A stretch of DNA of 64,000 nucleotides. It comes from Mesorhizobium sp. ORS 3324 (lineage in GTDB: Bacteria > Pseudomonadota > Alphaproteobacteria > Rhizobiales > Rhizobiaceae). The notes beneath the pieces were generated by a model. That model had not been told where the DNA came from. It worked only from the letters and a program-made list of their open reading frames with translations, and searched no databases. Positions 17,409-27,429 of this stretch are shown here, piece by piece. The position numbers were made by a program, and so were the translations under genes. The stretch is taken from the NCBI GenBank assembly GCA_000824825.2, contig LM655246.1, positions 1-64,000 on the forward strand, read 5' to 3'. Position 1 is the first letter of the stretch. Each line of letters starts with the position of its first letter.

Positions 17409-18614
17409 TCAGCCCCCCAGGCCAGTGTCGAAACGGCTCATCAGCATGAGCGTCGCGGTATTGGAAAGGATGCGGTCGTTGGAAATCATCACCGGCGCCG
17501 AGGTGACGTCGCGCAAGTGCCGGCCGACGCTGAACGGGGTGCCGTTCTTGTAGCCGAGCATGCCGTTGACCAGCATGGCGAGACGCACCACGGCGCCAGC
17601 CTTCTCGCTGGCCGCAACCTTCAGCGCGTTGATCTCGGCGGCGAAGCCGATCGAAGACAGCGCATCGTCGTCGCCGGTGGCCGCCTCGAAGCGGTGGATG
17701 GCGGCCGTCAGGTGGCCTTTCATCTCTTGCAGAAGCGCGGCCGCCTCAGCCAGCCGCAGCGCGCCCGGCGGCACGGCGTCGGGCTGCTTGCGCGCCGCCG
17801 CCTTGACGAAGGCCTGCGCCCGATTGAAGGCGTCGGCGGCGATGCCGAACCAGGTCGCCGCCCAGAAGATGTGCGAGCTGGCCAGCATCGACTGCGCCGC
17901 GATCTCGGAGAACGGCTTAGGGAAGATCTGCTTCGCGTCGCCCGTGGCGACGAGATGAAAGCCGTCGGAGCAGGTGCCGCGCATGCCGAGCGTGTCCCAC
18001 ACCGACGTGCGTTCCAGCATGCGGTTGCCATCGGCCGGGATCACCACCATCACCTGGTCTGAGCTTGCCGCGTCGGGAGCGCGACGCGCCGTGGCGAGGA
18101 TGGCGTCGGCATAGTTGCCGTAGGAGATGACAGTGGCTTCCTTGGTCAGCGCGAAGCGTCCGTCGGCGACCTCGACCGCGCAGATCGAATTGCGCAGATT
18201 GCCGCCGATGCCGGCTTCCGTCGTCGCGGAAGCCATCAGAAGCTGCTCATCGGCGATGCGCCGCATATAGGCGCGGTGCCAGTCGCTGGCGCCGCCGTGG
18301 GTGACGAAGCTCGACGTCTTGATCTGATGCATGGCATAGATCATCGCGCTCGAGCCGCAGGCCTGGCCGAGTTGCACGATCAGGTCGGCGATCTGCATCG
18401 TGCCGAGCCCCTCGCCGCCATGCTCGAGCGGGATCGCCACGCCGAGCAGGCGCTCGCGCTTCAGCGCCTTGATCGTCTCTGCCGGAAAACGGCCTTCCTT
18501 ATCGACGACATCGGCATGGCCGGCGGCGATCTCGGCAACACGACGCATACGTTCGGCTGCGGCTTCCGGTGCCTCCGCGACCGAAGCCGCCTCTATCTTC
18601 CTCAATACATTCAT
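17409..18614 (-). CDS. Acyl-CoA dehydrogenase family flavoprotein
   Basis: This encodes 401 residues. The N-terminal helical domain (RFPAETIKALKRERLLGVAI, then EHGGEGLGTMQIADLIVQLG) is followed by the FAD-contacting strand domain (ATTEAGIGGNLRNS, VVIPADGNRM, WDTLGMRGTCSDGF). The C-terminal four-helix domain has the SVGRHLRDVTSAPVMISNDR loop. Next to a carrier protein and its amino-acid ligase, the natural substrate is probably an aminoacyl-S-carrier protein. Prolyl-carrier oxidases of pyrrole pathways belong to the same superfamily. It starts 2 nt after the carrier gene stop. Confidence 0.85.
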   Translation of the reverse strand: MNVLRKIEAASVAEAPEAAAERMRRVAEIAAGHADVVDKEGRFPAETIKALKRERLLGVAIPLEHGGEGLGTMQIADLIVQLGQACGSSAMIYAMHQIKTSSFVTHGGASDWHRAYMRRIADEQLLMASATTEAGIGGNLRNSICAVEVADGRFALTKEATVISYGNYADAILATARRAPDAASSDQVMVVIPADGNRMLERTSVWDTLGMRGTCSDGFHLVATGDAKQIFPKPFSEIAAQSMLASSHIFWAATWFGIAADAFNRAQAFVKAAARKQPDAVPPGALRLAEAAALLQEMKGHLTAAIHRFEAATGDDDALSSIGFAAEINALKVAASEKAGAVVRLAMLVNGMLGYKNGTPFSVGRHLRDVTSAPVMISNDRILSNTATLMLMSRFDTGLGG

Positions 18615-18616
18615 GA

Positions 18617-18862
18617 CTACGCCGCCTTGCGCGTCAATTGCGAAACGGCGTCGGCGATGTTGGCAAGCGAAGAGAAGGTGCGCCGCGTCAGCATCGCCTC
18701 GGGGAATTCGATGTCGAACTCCTCTTCGAGCGCCAGCATCATCTGCACCGAGGCGAAGGAGGTCAGCCCCGCGTCGTAGAGATTGGCATCGTCGGCGAGT
18801 ACGCCGAAATTCAACGGAATCATCGGATGCTGCTCGAGCAGCGAGCGAATCTGGTCGATCAT
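18617..18862 (-). CDS. Acyl/aminoacyl carrier protein
   Basis: This encodes 81 residues with the four-helix carrier fold. The phosphopantetheine site is Ser35 in LYDAGLTSFASVQMM (the D-S-L motif reads L-T-S-F here). It is followed by an acidic helix 2 (ALEEEFDIEFPEAML). The start at 18862 is preceded by GGTGGGG; the open frame continues far upstream without sense. It is the first gene of the operon and the likely partner of the aminoacyl ligase at 16484-17407. The TSF in place of DSL separates it from the fatty-acid carrier AcpP. Confidence 0.85.
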   Translation of the reverse strand: MIDQIRSLLEQHPMIPLNFGVLADDANLYDAGLTSFASVQMMLALEEEFDIEFPEAMLTRRTFSSLANIADAVSQLTRKAA

Positions 18863-19586
18863 GGAAACCCCACCCTTGCGTTTATGCGCCGTGCAGGCGG
18901 CGTTATCGCAGAAGCAGCGCAACCATGGCGTTAACGCCGACGAACCAGTTCCAACCATGCCTAAGGATCTGTAACGGACCGCGGTGTAATTTTTACGGCT
19001 TTCCGATTCGAATCGACCTGTGCGCCGGCATTTCGATGTGGGCGCCTGTTCCGGGCCGATATCACGCCGGTCGCGCTTCCGACCTGAGTCGGTCGCCGCG
19101 CCGAAGGAACTGTTGCGGGGCGCGTGCAAATATTGAACGGCAATAGCGCAGACAAGCCTTACTGGTTTTGTGCCGCCAGAAGGCCTCTGGATGAGGGTTT
19201 CGACATGCTCGATGACAACGCGCCGGATCGCGCCGTAGGCGAGGAGAAACCGGCGTCATTGCCGCGTCATAGAGGGGTGAGCCAGCTGTGGGGATTGCAG
19301 GTCCTGCCTTGCTGGGCCAAGTGGAGCAAGCGAAGCCGGCATCGTTCCAGTGCAAACCCACCAGCAACTCAACGGCTTGCTGCGCGCGCAATGAGTTCGG
19401 CTTCATCCCGGCCTCGTTGCTATTCCACCTTTCCATGGGAACGGCCATCACGCCCGAATAGGATCTTCTCCTCGCTTAACGCGGCTGCGATCCATGAAAA
19501 CCTGCAGGTCAGGATTGCGACCACAAACAACCAGGGCGCCACCGCGACCGATCACTTGCCGTTCTCAATTCGGATCAATTTACGGT
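18863..19586. other. Leader and promoter region of the carrier-protein operon, no gene supported
   Basis: In these 724 bases I see no gene with a start and ribosome site. A minus-strand frame around 19070-19240 reads sensibly (AIRRVVIEHVETLI, then AIAVQYLHAPRNSS) but lacks a start codon. A GGAAC on the minus strand near 18950 is followed by GTT after only 12 nt, so it is not a normal EcfG site. The control of the six-gene operon must lie here. Confidence 0.4.
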
Positions 19587-19772
19587 TCAGTTGCGCTGCA
19601 GATCGGGCCTAATTGTCTCGATCCCCTCTCGCGTGCCCGCGTCGGGCAATTCGCAAGGACTGTCTGGGTTCGGCGTCGGGCTATCGCGCGTATCCCTTGG
19701 CGGCCTTTCCTTTGGACCGGGGCCAGGCGGCTTCGGCTTGCGAGTGTTTCCGTTTCGCTTTGATTTCGGCAT
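19587..19772 (-). CDS. Small hydrophilic Pro/Lys-rich protein (paralogue of 10165-10347)
   Basis: This encodes 61 residues (MPKSKRNGNTRKPKPP...RPDLQRN). It aligns with the protein at 10165-10347 over nearly its whole length and is likely disordered. The ATG at 19772 is chosen by alignment; a GTG at 19793 is also in frame. The promoter at the matching position (19794-19818) has decayed to CAAAC-17-GTT, but a perfect site on this strand lies further up at 19897-19921. Confidence 0.65.
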   Translation of the reverse strand: MPKSKRNGNTRKPKPPGPGPKERPPRDTRDSPTPNPDSPCELPDAGTREGIETIRPDLQRN

Positions 19773-19793
19773 CGGACATGTACTTTCCTGCAC

Positions 19794-19818
19794 AACTTCG
19801 AAGAAAGGTCGCGGTTTG
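19794..19818 (-). promoter_or_regulatory. Degenerate EcfG-like site
   Basis: On the minus strand: CAAAC, 17 nt, GTT. Two mismatches in the -35 element, but same place relative to the gene as the perfect site of its paralogue at 10371-10395. Confidence 0.3.
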
Positions 19819-19894
19819 CGGTCAAGTAGCAGCCGATCTCGTTCTCTGCCTTAGTGACGAACAAGAAGATGAGGCGTCGGCGCCTCAGAAGGCC

Positions 19895-19921
19895 GGAACT
19901 CCCACAAAAGCCCGACGTTCC
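19895..19921. promoter_or_regulatory. Bidirectional (palindromic) EcfG-type promoter
   Basis: GGAAC (19895-19899) and GTTCC (19917-19921) are separated by 17 nt. Each strand therefore reads GGAAC-17-GTT. The plus direction leads to the DUF6496 gene (20081), the minus direction to the small gene at 19772. Confidence 0.7.
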
Positions 19922-20080
19922 AGAGAAACCGACGGCGAATGCACTTCGGCAATCCCGGACAAAGCATTTCCCGGTTGGACCACCGCTTCTAACGCTGGAT
20001 GGCTGGCGCCTGGAGCCTTTGCACCTGCAGGCGCTTGCGGCGGGACCAAACACATCCTCGCCCGAGCAAAGGAGGAAATG

Positions 20081-20599
20081 ATGCCGAGCAGAAAAACCAT
20101 CGAAAAGGCACGAGAGGACAAGAGAGAAGGAAAGTCGCCGAGCACGCAAGCGGGCGAATTCGTTCATGAGGAGATCGACAAAATTCGCCAAGGCAAGCAC
20201 GGCGCCCGTTCCACAAAACAAGCAATCGCAATCGGCCTTTCGGAGGCCCGTCGCGCTGGGGTCGACCTGCCACCGCCCAAGAAGGGCAAAGTCAAGGAGA
20301 GCACGCGTAAAAGTGCCAAATACGCTCAGGAGGTAGGTCAGGGCGAACGCAGGCCGAAGCATCGTCCGAAGGTCTCAACAGCAGTTTCGGAGGTTCTTGA
20401 GGACGAGCCGAAAAGCAGCGCGTCTCACAAGGCGCTCTCACGACAAGCAAAGCAGGCGGCATCCCGACGCAGCGCCGAACAACGCTCGGCGGCTGCGAAG
20501 AAGGCCGCAAAGACAAAGGGACCAGCGGTTCGCTCGGCAGCGGCTCGCAAGGCAGCGAAAACGCGCGCACGTCACAGCCAGCAGGACCATGGCGCCTGA
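20081..20599 (+). CDS. DUF6496 domain, Lys/Ala-rich (histone-like) protein
   Basis: This encodes 172 residues. The N-terminal part (EKAREDKREGKSPSTQAGEF, IRQGKHGARSTKQAIAIGLSEARRAGV) matches DUF6496. It is followed by a long Lys-Ala-Arg-rich tail with repeated AAKKAAKTKG/AARKAAKTRA units, as in histone-H1-like DNA-binding tails. GGAGG lies 6 nt before the second of two adjacent ATGs. Nucleoid compaction or DNA protection under stress is a reasonable inference. Transcription may start at the palindromic EcfG site 160 nt upstream. It converges on the cytochrome oxidase operon with a 5-nt gap. Confidence 0.8.
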   Translation: MPSRKTIEKAREDKREGKSPSTQAGEFVHEEIDKIRQGKHGARSTKQAIAIGLSEARRAGVDLPPPKKGKVKESTRKSAKYAQEVGQGERRPKHRPKVSTAVSEVLEDEPKSSASHKALSRQAKQAASRRSAEQRSAAAKKAAKTKGPAVRSAAARKAAKTRARHSQQDHGA

Positions 20600-20604
20600 T
20601 ACGA

Positions 20605-20853
20605 TTATCGCCCGATCACTGTCAGCCCGAATAGAATCACCAGCCAAAGCCCGGCCGCGGCGACGGCGAGGCGCGGCAGGGTGCCCGTCAGATGCATGAA
20701 CAGAAGCGCGATGAGGACCGTCTTGGCGGCAGCGATGGTCAGATTCAAGGCGACGTTGAAGCCACCGAGGTCGAGGAAGGACGAGCCGACCGTCAGCGCC
20801 AGCAGCGCGAGCAGCCCGACATAGCCGAAGACAAGTTTTTGAAGCTCGCTCAT
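20605..20853 (-). CDS. Cytochrome c oxidase subunit IV-type small membrane protein
   Basis: This encodes 82 residues with three hydrophobic segments (LVFGYVGLLALLALTVG, VALNLTIAAAKTVLIALLFM, LPRLAVAAAGLWLVILFGLT). This matches the caa3/CtaF or CoxD-like subunit IV family. The ATG overlaps the subunit III stop by 4 nt. It is the last gene of the respiratory operon. It probably stabilises the oxidase and has no redox centre. Confidence 0.8.
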   Translation of the reverse strand: MSELQKLVFGYVGLLALLALTVGSSFLDLGGFNVALNLTIAAAKTVLIALLFMHLTGTLPRLAVAAAGLWLVILFGLTVIGR

Positions 20854-21481
20854 CGGTTGATCAGATAGAGGACGGGAAACATGAACACCCAGACGATATC
20901 GACGAAATGCCAATAGAGCCCGACTGCCACGACCCGGCGCTGGCGATTGCCAGGCCTTGCTTTTGGCCAAAAGGCAAGCAAGCCGGCTATGGCCAGTATA
21001 CCGCCGACAAGATGCAGCGCATGCAAGCAGGTCATGGTGAAATAGAGGCTGAAGAAGAACTCGGCGTGAACCGGATCGGGCCCCGCATAGCGAAACGGCA
21101 AACCGAGGAGCGGCGCTAGTCCTTCGTCGATCTCCTTGCCATACTCGATCCCCTTCACGACCAGGAAGCACACACCCAGCGACGAGGTTGCAAGGAGCGA
21201 CCAAACAGCTGGGCGCCATCGTTTGTGAAGCGCAAACATATGCGCAAGAGCCATGGTGAAGCTGCTGGTGATCAGAACGGCCGTGTTGAAGGTGCCGAGC
21301 GGTAGAGAGAGGTGTTTCGAAGCCGAAGCGAAGGCGGGGCCAAAATCGATATGAGCGAAGAGGAAGACCAGGAAGATCGCGCCGAACAGCATCGCTTCGG
21401 AGCCGACGAAGACCCACATCGCAAAGGTATCGGCGCGCCATTCACGGCGTGGGCTGTCAAAGACGATGCTTTCGGTGCCGC

Positions 21482-21485
<4 letters not shown>
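20850..21485 (-). CDS. ctaE: Cytochrome c oxidase subunit III
   Basis: This encodes 211 residues with five predicted membrane helices. Signature parts are AMWVFVGSEAMLFGAIFLVF, NTAVLITSSFTMALAHM, GIEYGKEI, FFSLYFTMTCLHALHLVGG and the C-terminal GLYWHFVDIVWVFMFPVLY. It is a membrane core subunit of the heme-copper oxidase. Stop and start codons overlap with both neighbours (ATGA), so it is translated coupled to subunits I and IV. Confidence 0.92.
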
Positions 21486-23118
<1,633 letters not shown>

Positions 23119-23122
<4 letters not shown>

Positions 23123-24072
23123 GTCTTTGTTCCCGCGCTTGGTCGAGGCGAAAGCGATTTGAGATAGGCAAGCAGCATCTGAAGCTCGCCTTCGTCGATC
23201 AGTCCGTCGAAGCTTGGCATCACCGGCTCGTATCCAGCTGCGATCTCCTTGTTGGGATTGAGGATCGAGTCACGCAGATAACGCTCATCGGCAATGACCG
23301 TCTGCTGGTTGGCAAGCGCCACTGGCCTGCCGAATATACCTTCCAGGACAGGCGCCCTCACCTTGCTGCCTGCACCGTGACAACCTGAGCAGCCGAGCGC
23401 TCGAAACAGCTTCTCGCCGCTTGCCGCGAGAGTGTCGCCCTCGCCCTGGCCGTTCAGCCAAGATGTGTATTGCTCAGGCGCCATTACTGTCACCCAGCCC
23501 CCCATTTCGGAATGTTGGGTTCCGCAATATTGGGCGCAGAACAGGTGATAGCGGCCAGGCTCGGTGGCGATGAACCAAATATGCGTTGTTCGGCCAGGCA
23601 CCGCGTCCTGCTTGATGCGAAAAGCCGGCACATAGAAGGAGTGAATGACGTCCTGTGCTGCGAGCGACACCACAACAGCCTTGCCAACAGGGACGTGCAA
23701 TTCGTTGATTTCGCGCTGTCCGCCAGGATGGCGGAACTCCCACATCCACTGCTTGCCGAGGCCCGTGATCTCGAGGGCGTCCGCCGGCGGATGTTCGCGG
23801 CGGACGAACAGCACCGCGCCCCAGCCGAAGAAGATGAAGGCGATGATCAGGCTGGCCGTGGTCCAGGCAATCTCCAGCGCCATGGTTCGGGAACGCCTAC
23901 CGGTCCTGTCCGCAGGCGAGCCGACGCGATACTTGACCGCGTATCCGACAACGAGGCCGGTCAGCGACAGGCCGAGAACGACCGCGAAGGCGAGCAGCGT
24001 ATAAAATAGCGCATCGACATGGCCGGCTTCTGACGATGCTTCCTGCGGGAAGAAAGGAACGCCGAAGCTCAT
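23119..24072 (-). CDS. ctaC: Cytochrome c oxidase subunit II fused to cytochrome c (caa3 type)
   Basis: This encodes 317 residues. Two N-terminal helices (LFYTLLAFAVVLGLSLTGLV and WTTASLIIAFIFFGWGAVL) are followed by the cupredoxin domain with the CuA site CAQYCGTQHSEM and the upstream HSFYVPAFRIKQD. A C-terminal cytochrome c domain carries CSGCH and the distal Met in PVMPSFDG. The ATG at 24072 overlaps the SCO stop (ATGA); a longer frame to 24096 is unlikely. It takes electrons from the alternative complex III directly or through ActE. Confidence 0.92.
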
Positions 24073-24821
24073 CTCGCCCCCCTGCGCGTCAGCCAAAGCA
24101 CGGTCGCGGCTAAGCCGACCACTGTCACCAGACTCGCCAGTTTCAGTGCGGCCCAGATCGCCGGCGAATACTGCCCTTTCGAACTGTCGAAGCCGGCGCA
24201 GAGAAGGAAAATCTGATCGGCCACCGACCCAAGCTTGCCGGCGGATGCCTCGACAAGCGCGAGCTCAAGATCGCGCGGCGTAAATGTCAGCGCCGGTAGA
24301 ACCTGCGCGATCCGCCCGGCAGGTGTCAGCGCGATGACCGCGATGGGATGGACGAATTGATCGACGCCCTTGCGCCGGTCGAAGGTGATGCCGGCTTCAC
24401 CGGCGAGAGCAGCGCCCGCGCCATCTCTGCTGGTTAGAAATCGCCAAGATGATAGGTCGGCTGGTCCGGCCGCGGAGGCGATTTCCATCTGCGCAGCGAT
24501 CGCATCCTCGCGTGTCTCATCGGGGTCGATCGAGATGAACAGCGCTCGGTAGTCGTCCGGCCTGAGCGTCGTTTTCTTCAGATCGGAGGCGACAGCCTGC
24601 TGGGTTAGGCCGCACAGGTTGGGACATTTGTCGTAGCCGAAGATGATGAGCGCCGGATGCCCGTCCAGGGTGTCGCCGAGTGTCCGCTTCTGTCCGCCCG
24701 CATCGATGAGCTCGCGGCCGAGGCTGAGTTGTGCACCGATCTGCGGGTCGAATGTCGGTCGCTCGGCGGCCGAAGCGGCACCGGCGGCAAGGAGGCAAAA
24801 CGCGACCAGCAAGGTCCTCAT
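24069..24821 (-). CDS. SCO1/SenC/PrrC copper chaperone
   Basis: This encodes 250 residues. A signal peptide (TLLVAFCLLAAGAASA) precedes a thioredoxin fold with the copper-binding CPNLC and the distant His of FVHPIAVI. An unusual C-terminal helix (AIWAALKLASLVTVVGLAAT) gives a second membrane anchor. SCO proteins deliver copper to the CuA centre of subunit II, whose gene follows immediately with overlapping codons. Confidence 0.9.
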   Translation of the reverse strand: MRTLLVAFCLLAAGAASAAERPTFDPQIGAQLSLGRELIDAGGQKRTLGDTLDGHPALIIFGYDKCPNLCGLTQQAVASDLKKTTLRPDDYRALFISIDPDETREDAIAAQMEIASAAGPADLSSWRFLTSRDGAGAALAGEAGITFDRRKGVDQFVHPIAVIALTPAGRIAQVLPALTFTPRDLELALVEASAGKLGSVADQIFLLCAGFDSSKGQYSPAIWAALKLASLVTVVGLAATVLWLTRRGAR

Positions 24822-25258
24822 CGCCCTGCCCCGCTCTGCCCCTGACAGTTTTTGACCTGCGGTGCACGAGGTACAGCGGCGGTGATCAAGGCGCAGCTGC
24901 TGTTCGGCGCCGCCGCGTTGGCGTGTTGCGACCAGTCCGGCAAGCCATTGCTGACCACCGCCCGCATGGCATCCTCGATCGGAATGCGAGCGATGCCTGA
25001 GTTGCGATCGACCCAGCCGAGCATTTTGAGCTGGCGATCTTCCTCGGCGCGGAAGGCGACCAGATCCTGTCGTGGCGCGCGCTGCAGTTGCGGGCCTTCG
25101 GGGTGCGTGTTGGCCGAGAACGGCAGCCACGCAGGCTTGGTGTCGAAGGCGAGCTTGATGGCGATAGCGCCTAACACGATAAACAGCAGCAGTCCGGCTG
25201 CGAAGGCTAGTAGCGCGCGTGGCCAGACATCACGCGTCTCGGCATGCGCTCTAGCCAT
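24818..25258 (-). CDS. Small membrane-anchored protein of the ACIII-caa3 operon
   Basis: This encodes 146 residues. One helix near the N-terminus (ALLAFAAGLLLFIVLGAIAI) is followed by a periplasmic part with RAPRQDLVAFRAEEDRQLK, LGWVDRNSGIARIPIEDAM and a Cys near each end of the C-terminal tail (NSSCAL, VKNCQG). The LGWVDR...IPIEDAM segment is typical of proteins found between actF and the SCO gene. It has no heme motif. It is probably an assembly factor or accessory subunit; this is inferred from position. It overlaps both neighbours by a few bases. Confidence 0.7.
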   Translation of the reverse strand: MARAHAETRDVWPRALLAFAAGLLLFIVLGAIAIKLAFDTKPAWLPFSANTHPEGPQLQRAPRQDLVAFRAEEDRQLKMLGWVDRNSGIARIPIEDAMRAVVSNGLPDWSQHANAAAPNSSCALITAAVPRAPQVKNCQGQSGAGR

Positions 25259-26366
25259 GGGCGGCCTCCCGCTTCCAAAGTGACATGCGGTCGGGCCGGC
25301 GGTAAAGGAAGATGAAAAGTGCGAGCCACAACCCACCCATTCCCACCCACGCGACGACATCGTGCCACAGCGAGATCGGCCCGTGGGCCAATAGCGGCGG
25401 ACGCAACCGCCAGAAGACATCGGCGAAATGCCCGGCGAGCGTCGCGCTCGCAAGACCGAGCAGGCCGGCATGAGCGCGCTTCAGCTGCCGGCTCAGCAAT
25501 CCTGCGAAGGCAAGGACGTTCAGGCCAATCAGCAGCCACAGCACATACTGCCAACCATTGTGGCCACGAACGACATACCAATGAATTTCGTCCGGTAGGT
25601 CGCCGCCCCAGATCACCAGCCATTGCATGAAGGCGAGATAGACCCAAGTCAGCAAGAAACCGAGCAGCATATTGGCGAGGTCTTCGCTCAACGCGACGTC
25701 CTCTTTTGCCCCCGGCATGACGTCAACCGCCCGCCTTGCCGCCAGTACGATGATCGCCAGCGCAAAGGCAGCTACCACTTGCGCCGCGGCTTCATAGAGC
25801 GCGAAAACGGTCGAGGTGAATTCCGGCTCGAGCGAGAGCATCCAGTCGGTCGAAAAGACGCTCACGGCAAGCCCATGGAGGATCAGGCCGACACCATATC
25901 TCTTGCCGTTTCGACCCATCTGGTGGTCCCGGCCAGCGGTCGAGCCGAGCGCGATCCAGATCAGAACCAGCCAGATCGCGATGCAGCCTACGAAACGCAG
26001 CAGGAAGAACTCGACATTGAGATAGGCAAGCTTCTCGCGCACCGTTTCGGGCAGCGTGGCTGGATCGGCCCCAGCCCATGGGAAAACGAGGCCGAGCCTT
26101 GTCAGCACAGGCACGAAAAAAATCAACGCCAGCGGCAAAGTGGCCGTCATGGCCCGCAGTGGCTCCCGGACAGCCCTGCCCCAACTTCCGCCGGTCAGCC
26201 CGTGCACCATCAATATCGTCAGCGCGCCGAGCGGCAGGCCGAGCATGAATACGGCTGCCGCAAGCCACGCGCCAAGCATGGCCTTGGCATCGAGCCACGC
26301 TCCCGCCGCGCAGCAAACCAGGCCGGCGATGCCGGCAATCAGGATACCTTGTTCGAAGCGGCTCAC
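25251..26366 (-). CDS. actF: Alternative complex III quinone-binding-type membrane subunit ActF
   Basis: This encodes 371 residues with about 10 helices. It has the ActF features HGLTGGSWGRAVREP, LNVEFFLLRFVGCI, FSTDWMLSLEPEFTSTVF and VIWGGDLPDEIHWYV. ActF is the second NrfD-like quinol-side membrane subunit of ACIII. Its start overlaps the actE stop. The region around WMLSLEP and EDLANMLLGFLLTWVYLAF is where the described complexes form a proton path. Confidence 0.9.
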   Translation of the reverse strand: MSRFEQGILIAGIAGLVCCAAGAWLDAKAMLGAWLAAAVFMLGLPLGALTILMVHGLTGGSWGRAVREPLRAMTATLPLALIFFVPVLTRLGLVFPWAGADPATLPETVREKLAYLNVEFFLLRFVGCIAIWLVLIWIALGSTAGRDHQMGRNGKRYGVGLILHGLAVSVFSTDWMLSLEPEFTSTVFALYEAAAQVVAAFALAIIVLAARRAVDVMPGAKEDVALSEDLANMLLGFLLTWVYLAFMQWLVIWGGDLPDEIHWYVVRGHNGWQYVLWLLIGLNVLAFAGLLSRQLKRAHAGLLGLASATLAGHFADVFWRLRPPLLAHGPISLWHDVVAWVGMGGLWLALFIFLYRRPDRMSLWKREAAHG

Positions 26367-26905
26367 GGCTTTGCCTCCGCTTCAAGCCGTGCGCGCAGGC
26401 TTTGCGGGAGCGCAGCCACCGGGGCGGCGCGCGAAAACTGCAGCGCGCGGATATAGGCGACGATCGCCCAACGGTCCGGTGGCGGCACGCGTGCTGCGTA
26501 CGAATACATGGCACCATAACCGTTCGTGATGACATCGTAGAAATGTTGGTTGGAAGCCTTCCTCAGCACATCCTGATGATAGCTCGGCGGCGCCGGAAAA
26601 CCCCGCTCGACGATGATGCCGTGACCGTCGCCGGTGCGGCCGTGACAGGGTGAACAGAAGATCTCGAAGCGCTGTTGGCCTCGCCGCAGCAGTTCGATCG
26701 TGACCGGATAAGGCAAGACGGTCGGCGGCGGCGAAAGATCCGCATCGTGCGCGACAGTGCCCTCGACCGGGGTCCGCGCCGACATGCCGTCGGCGAACTG
26801 ATTGCTCGCTTCCAATGGATCATAGCGCGGCTGATCCTCCATGTCCTGACGGCAGCCCGCAACAAACAGTGCGCCGAGGATCAGCATTGCGGGCAGGCCG
26901 TTCAT
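26363..26905 (-). CDS. actE: Alternative complex III monoheme cytochrome c lipoprotein ActE
   Basis: This encodes 180 residues. The signal ends in the lipobox VAGC (Cys18), so the protein is tethered to the membrane outer face. A single CSPCH heme motif follows near residue 85, with the distal Met probably in YGAMYSYAARVPPPDRWAI. It passes electrons from the ACIII heme/Fe-S chain to the oxidase. The gene overlaps actD and actF. Confidence 0.92.
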   Translation of the reverse strand: MNGLPAMLILGALFVAGCRQDMEDQPRYDPLEASNQFADGMSARTPVEGTVAHDADLSPPPTVLPYPVTIELLRRGQQRFEIFCSPCHGRTGDGHGIIVERGFPAPPSYHQDVLRKASNQHFYDVITNGYGAMYSYAARVPPPDRWAIVAYIRALQFSRAAPVAALPQSLRARLEAEAKP

Positions 26906-27429
26906 GCCTCGATCTCTTCGACGGATTCGGCGCCGAGGCGCCTCAGTTGGCCCTTGGTGACGCCCTTGCGGTATTTGGGGTCGGCCGTTTCCACCAGAAG
27001 ATGGAATTTGCCGCCCCGCGCATAGCCGAAGCCCTCAGCGTTGAAAACTGGATGATGGTAGCAAGGCAGCCCATTGGCTGCGAGCATGCCGAAGAAGGCG
27101 GCGAACGCCGCGCCAAGGATGCCCGCCTCGAAGGCGATGACCAGGAAGGGTGGCCAGGAATGCAGCGGCCGTCCGCCGACATTGATCGGATAGTCGATCT
27201 CGACCGAATAAAGGATCAGCGCGTAGGCCAAGGCGGCGCTGGCGATTCCACCGGCCAGCACAATCCAGGGCAATCGGGAGCCGCGGATCTCCAATATCTG
27301 GTCCAGTTCCTTGATCGGAAATGGCGAGAAGGCGTCCATGTGGCGATAGCCACGATCACGCATGCCGCCTGCTGCCTCGACGAGTGCTTCGGGCTCGCCA
27401 AACACAGCCAAGATGCCGTAGAGGCTCAT
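26902..27429 (-). CDS. actD: Alternative complex III subunit ActD (DUF3341)
   Basis: This encodes 175 residues. An N-terminal soluble part (YGILAVFGEPEALVEAAGGM, MDAFSPFPI) precedes two helices (WIVLAGGIASAALAYALIL, FEAGILGAAFAAFFGML) and a C-terminal soluble end. The SPFP(I/V) motif is typical of the family. It is a structural subunit without cofactor. Overlaps of 4 nt exist on both sides. Confidence 0.92.
   Translation of the reverse strand: MSLYGILAVFGEPEALVEAAGGMRDRGYRHMDAFSPFPIKELDQILEIRGSRLPWIVLAGGIASAALAYALILYSVEIDYPINVGGRPLHSWPPFLVIAFEAGILGAAFAAFFGMLAANGLPCYHHPVFNAEGFGYARGGKFHLLVETADPKYRKGVTKGQLRRLGAESVEEIEA

Noticed and set aside
18930..18960. EcfG promoter for the carrier-protein operon
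   Set aside because: GGAAC is present on the minus strand but GTT follows after only 12 nt.
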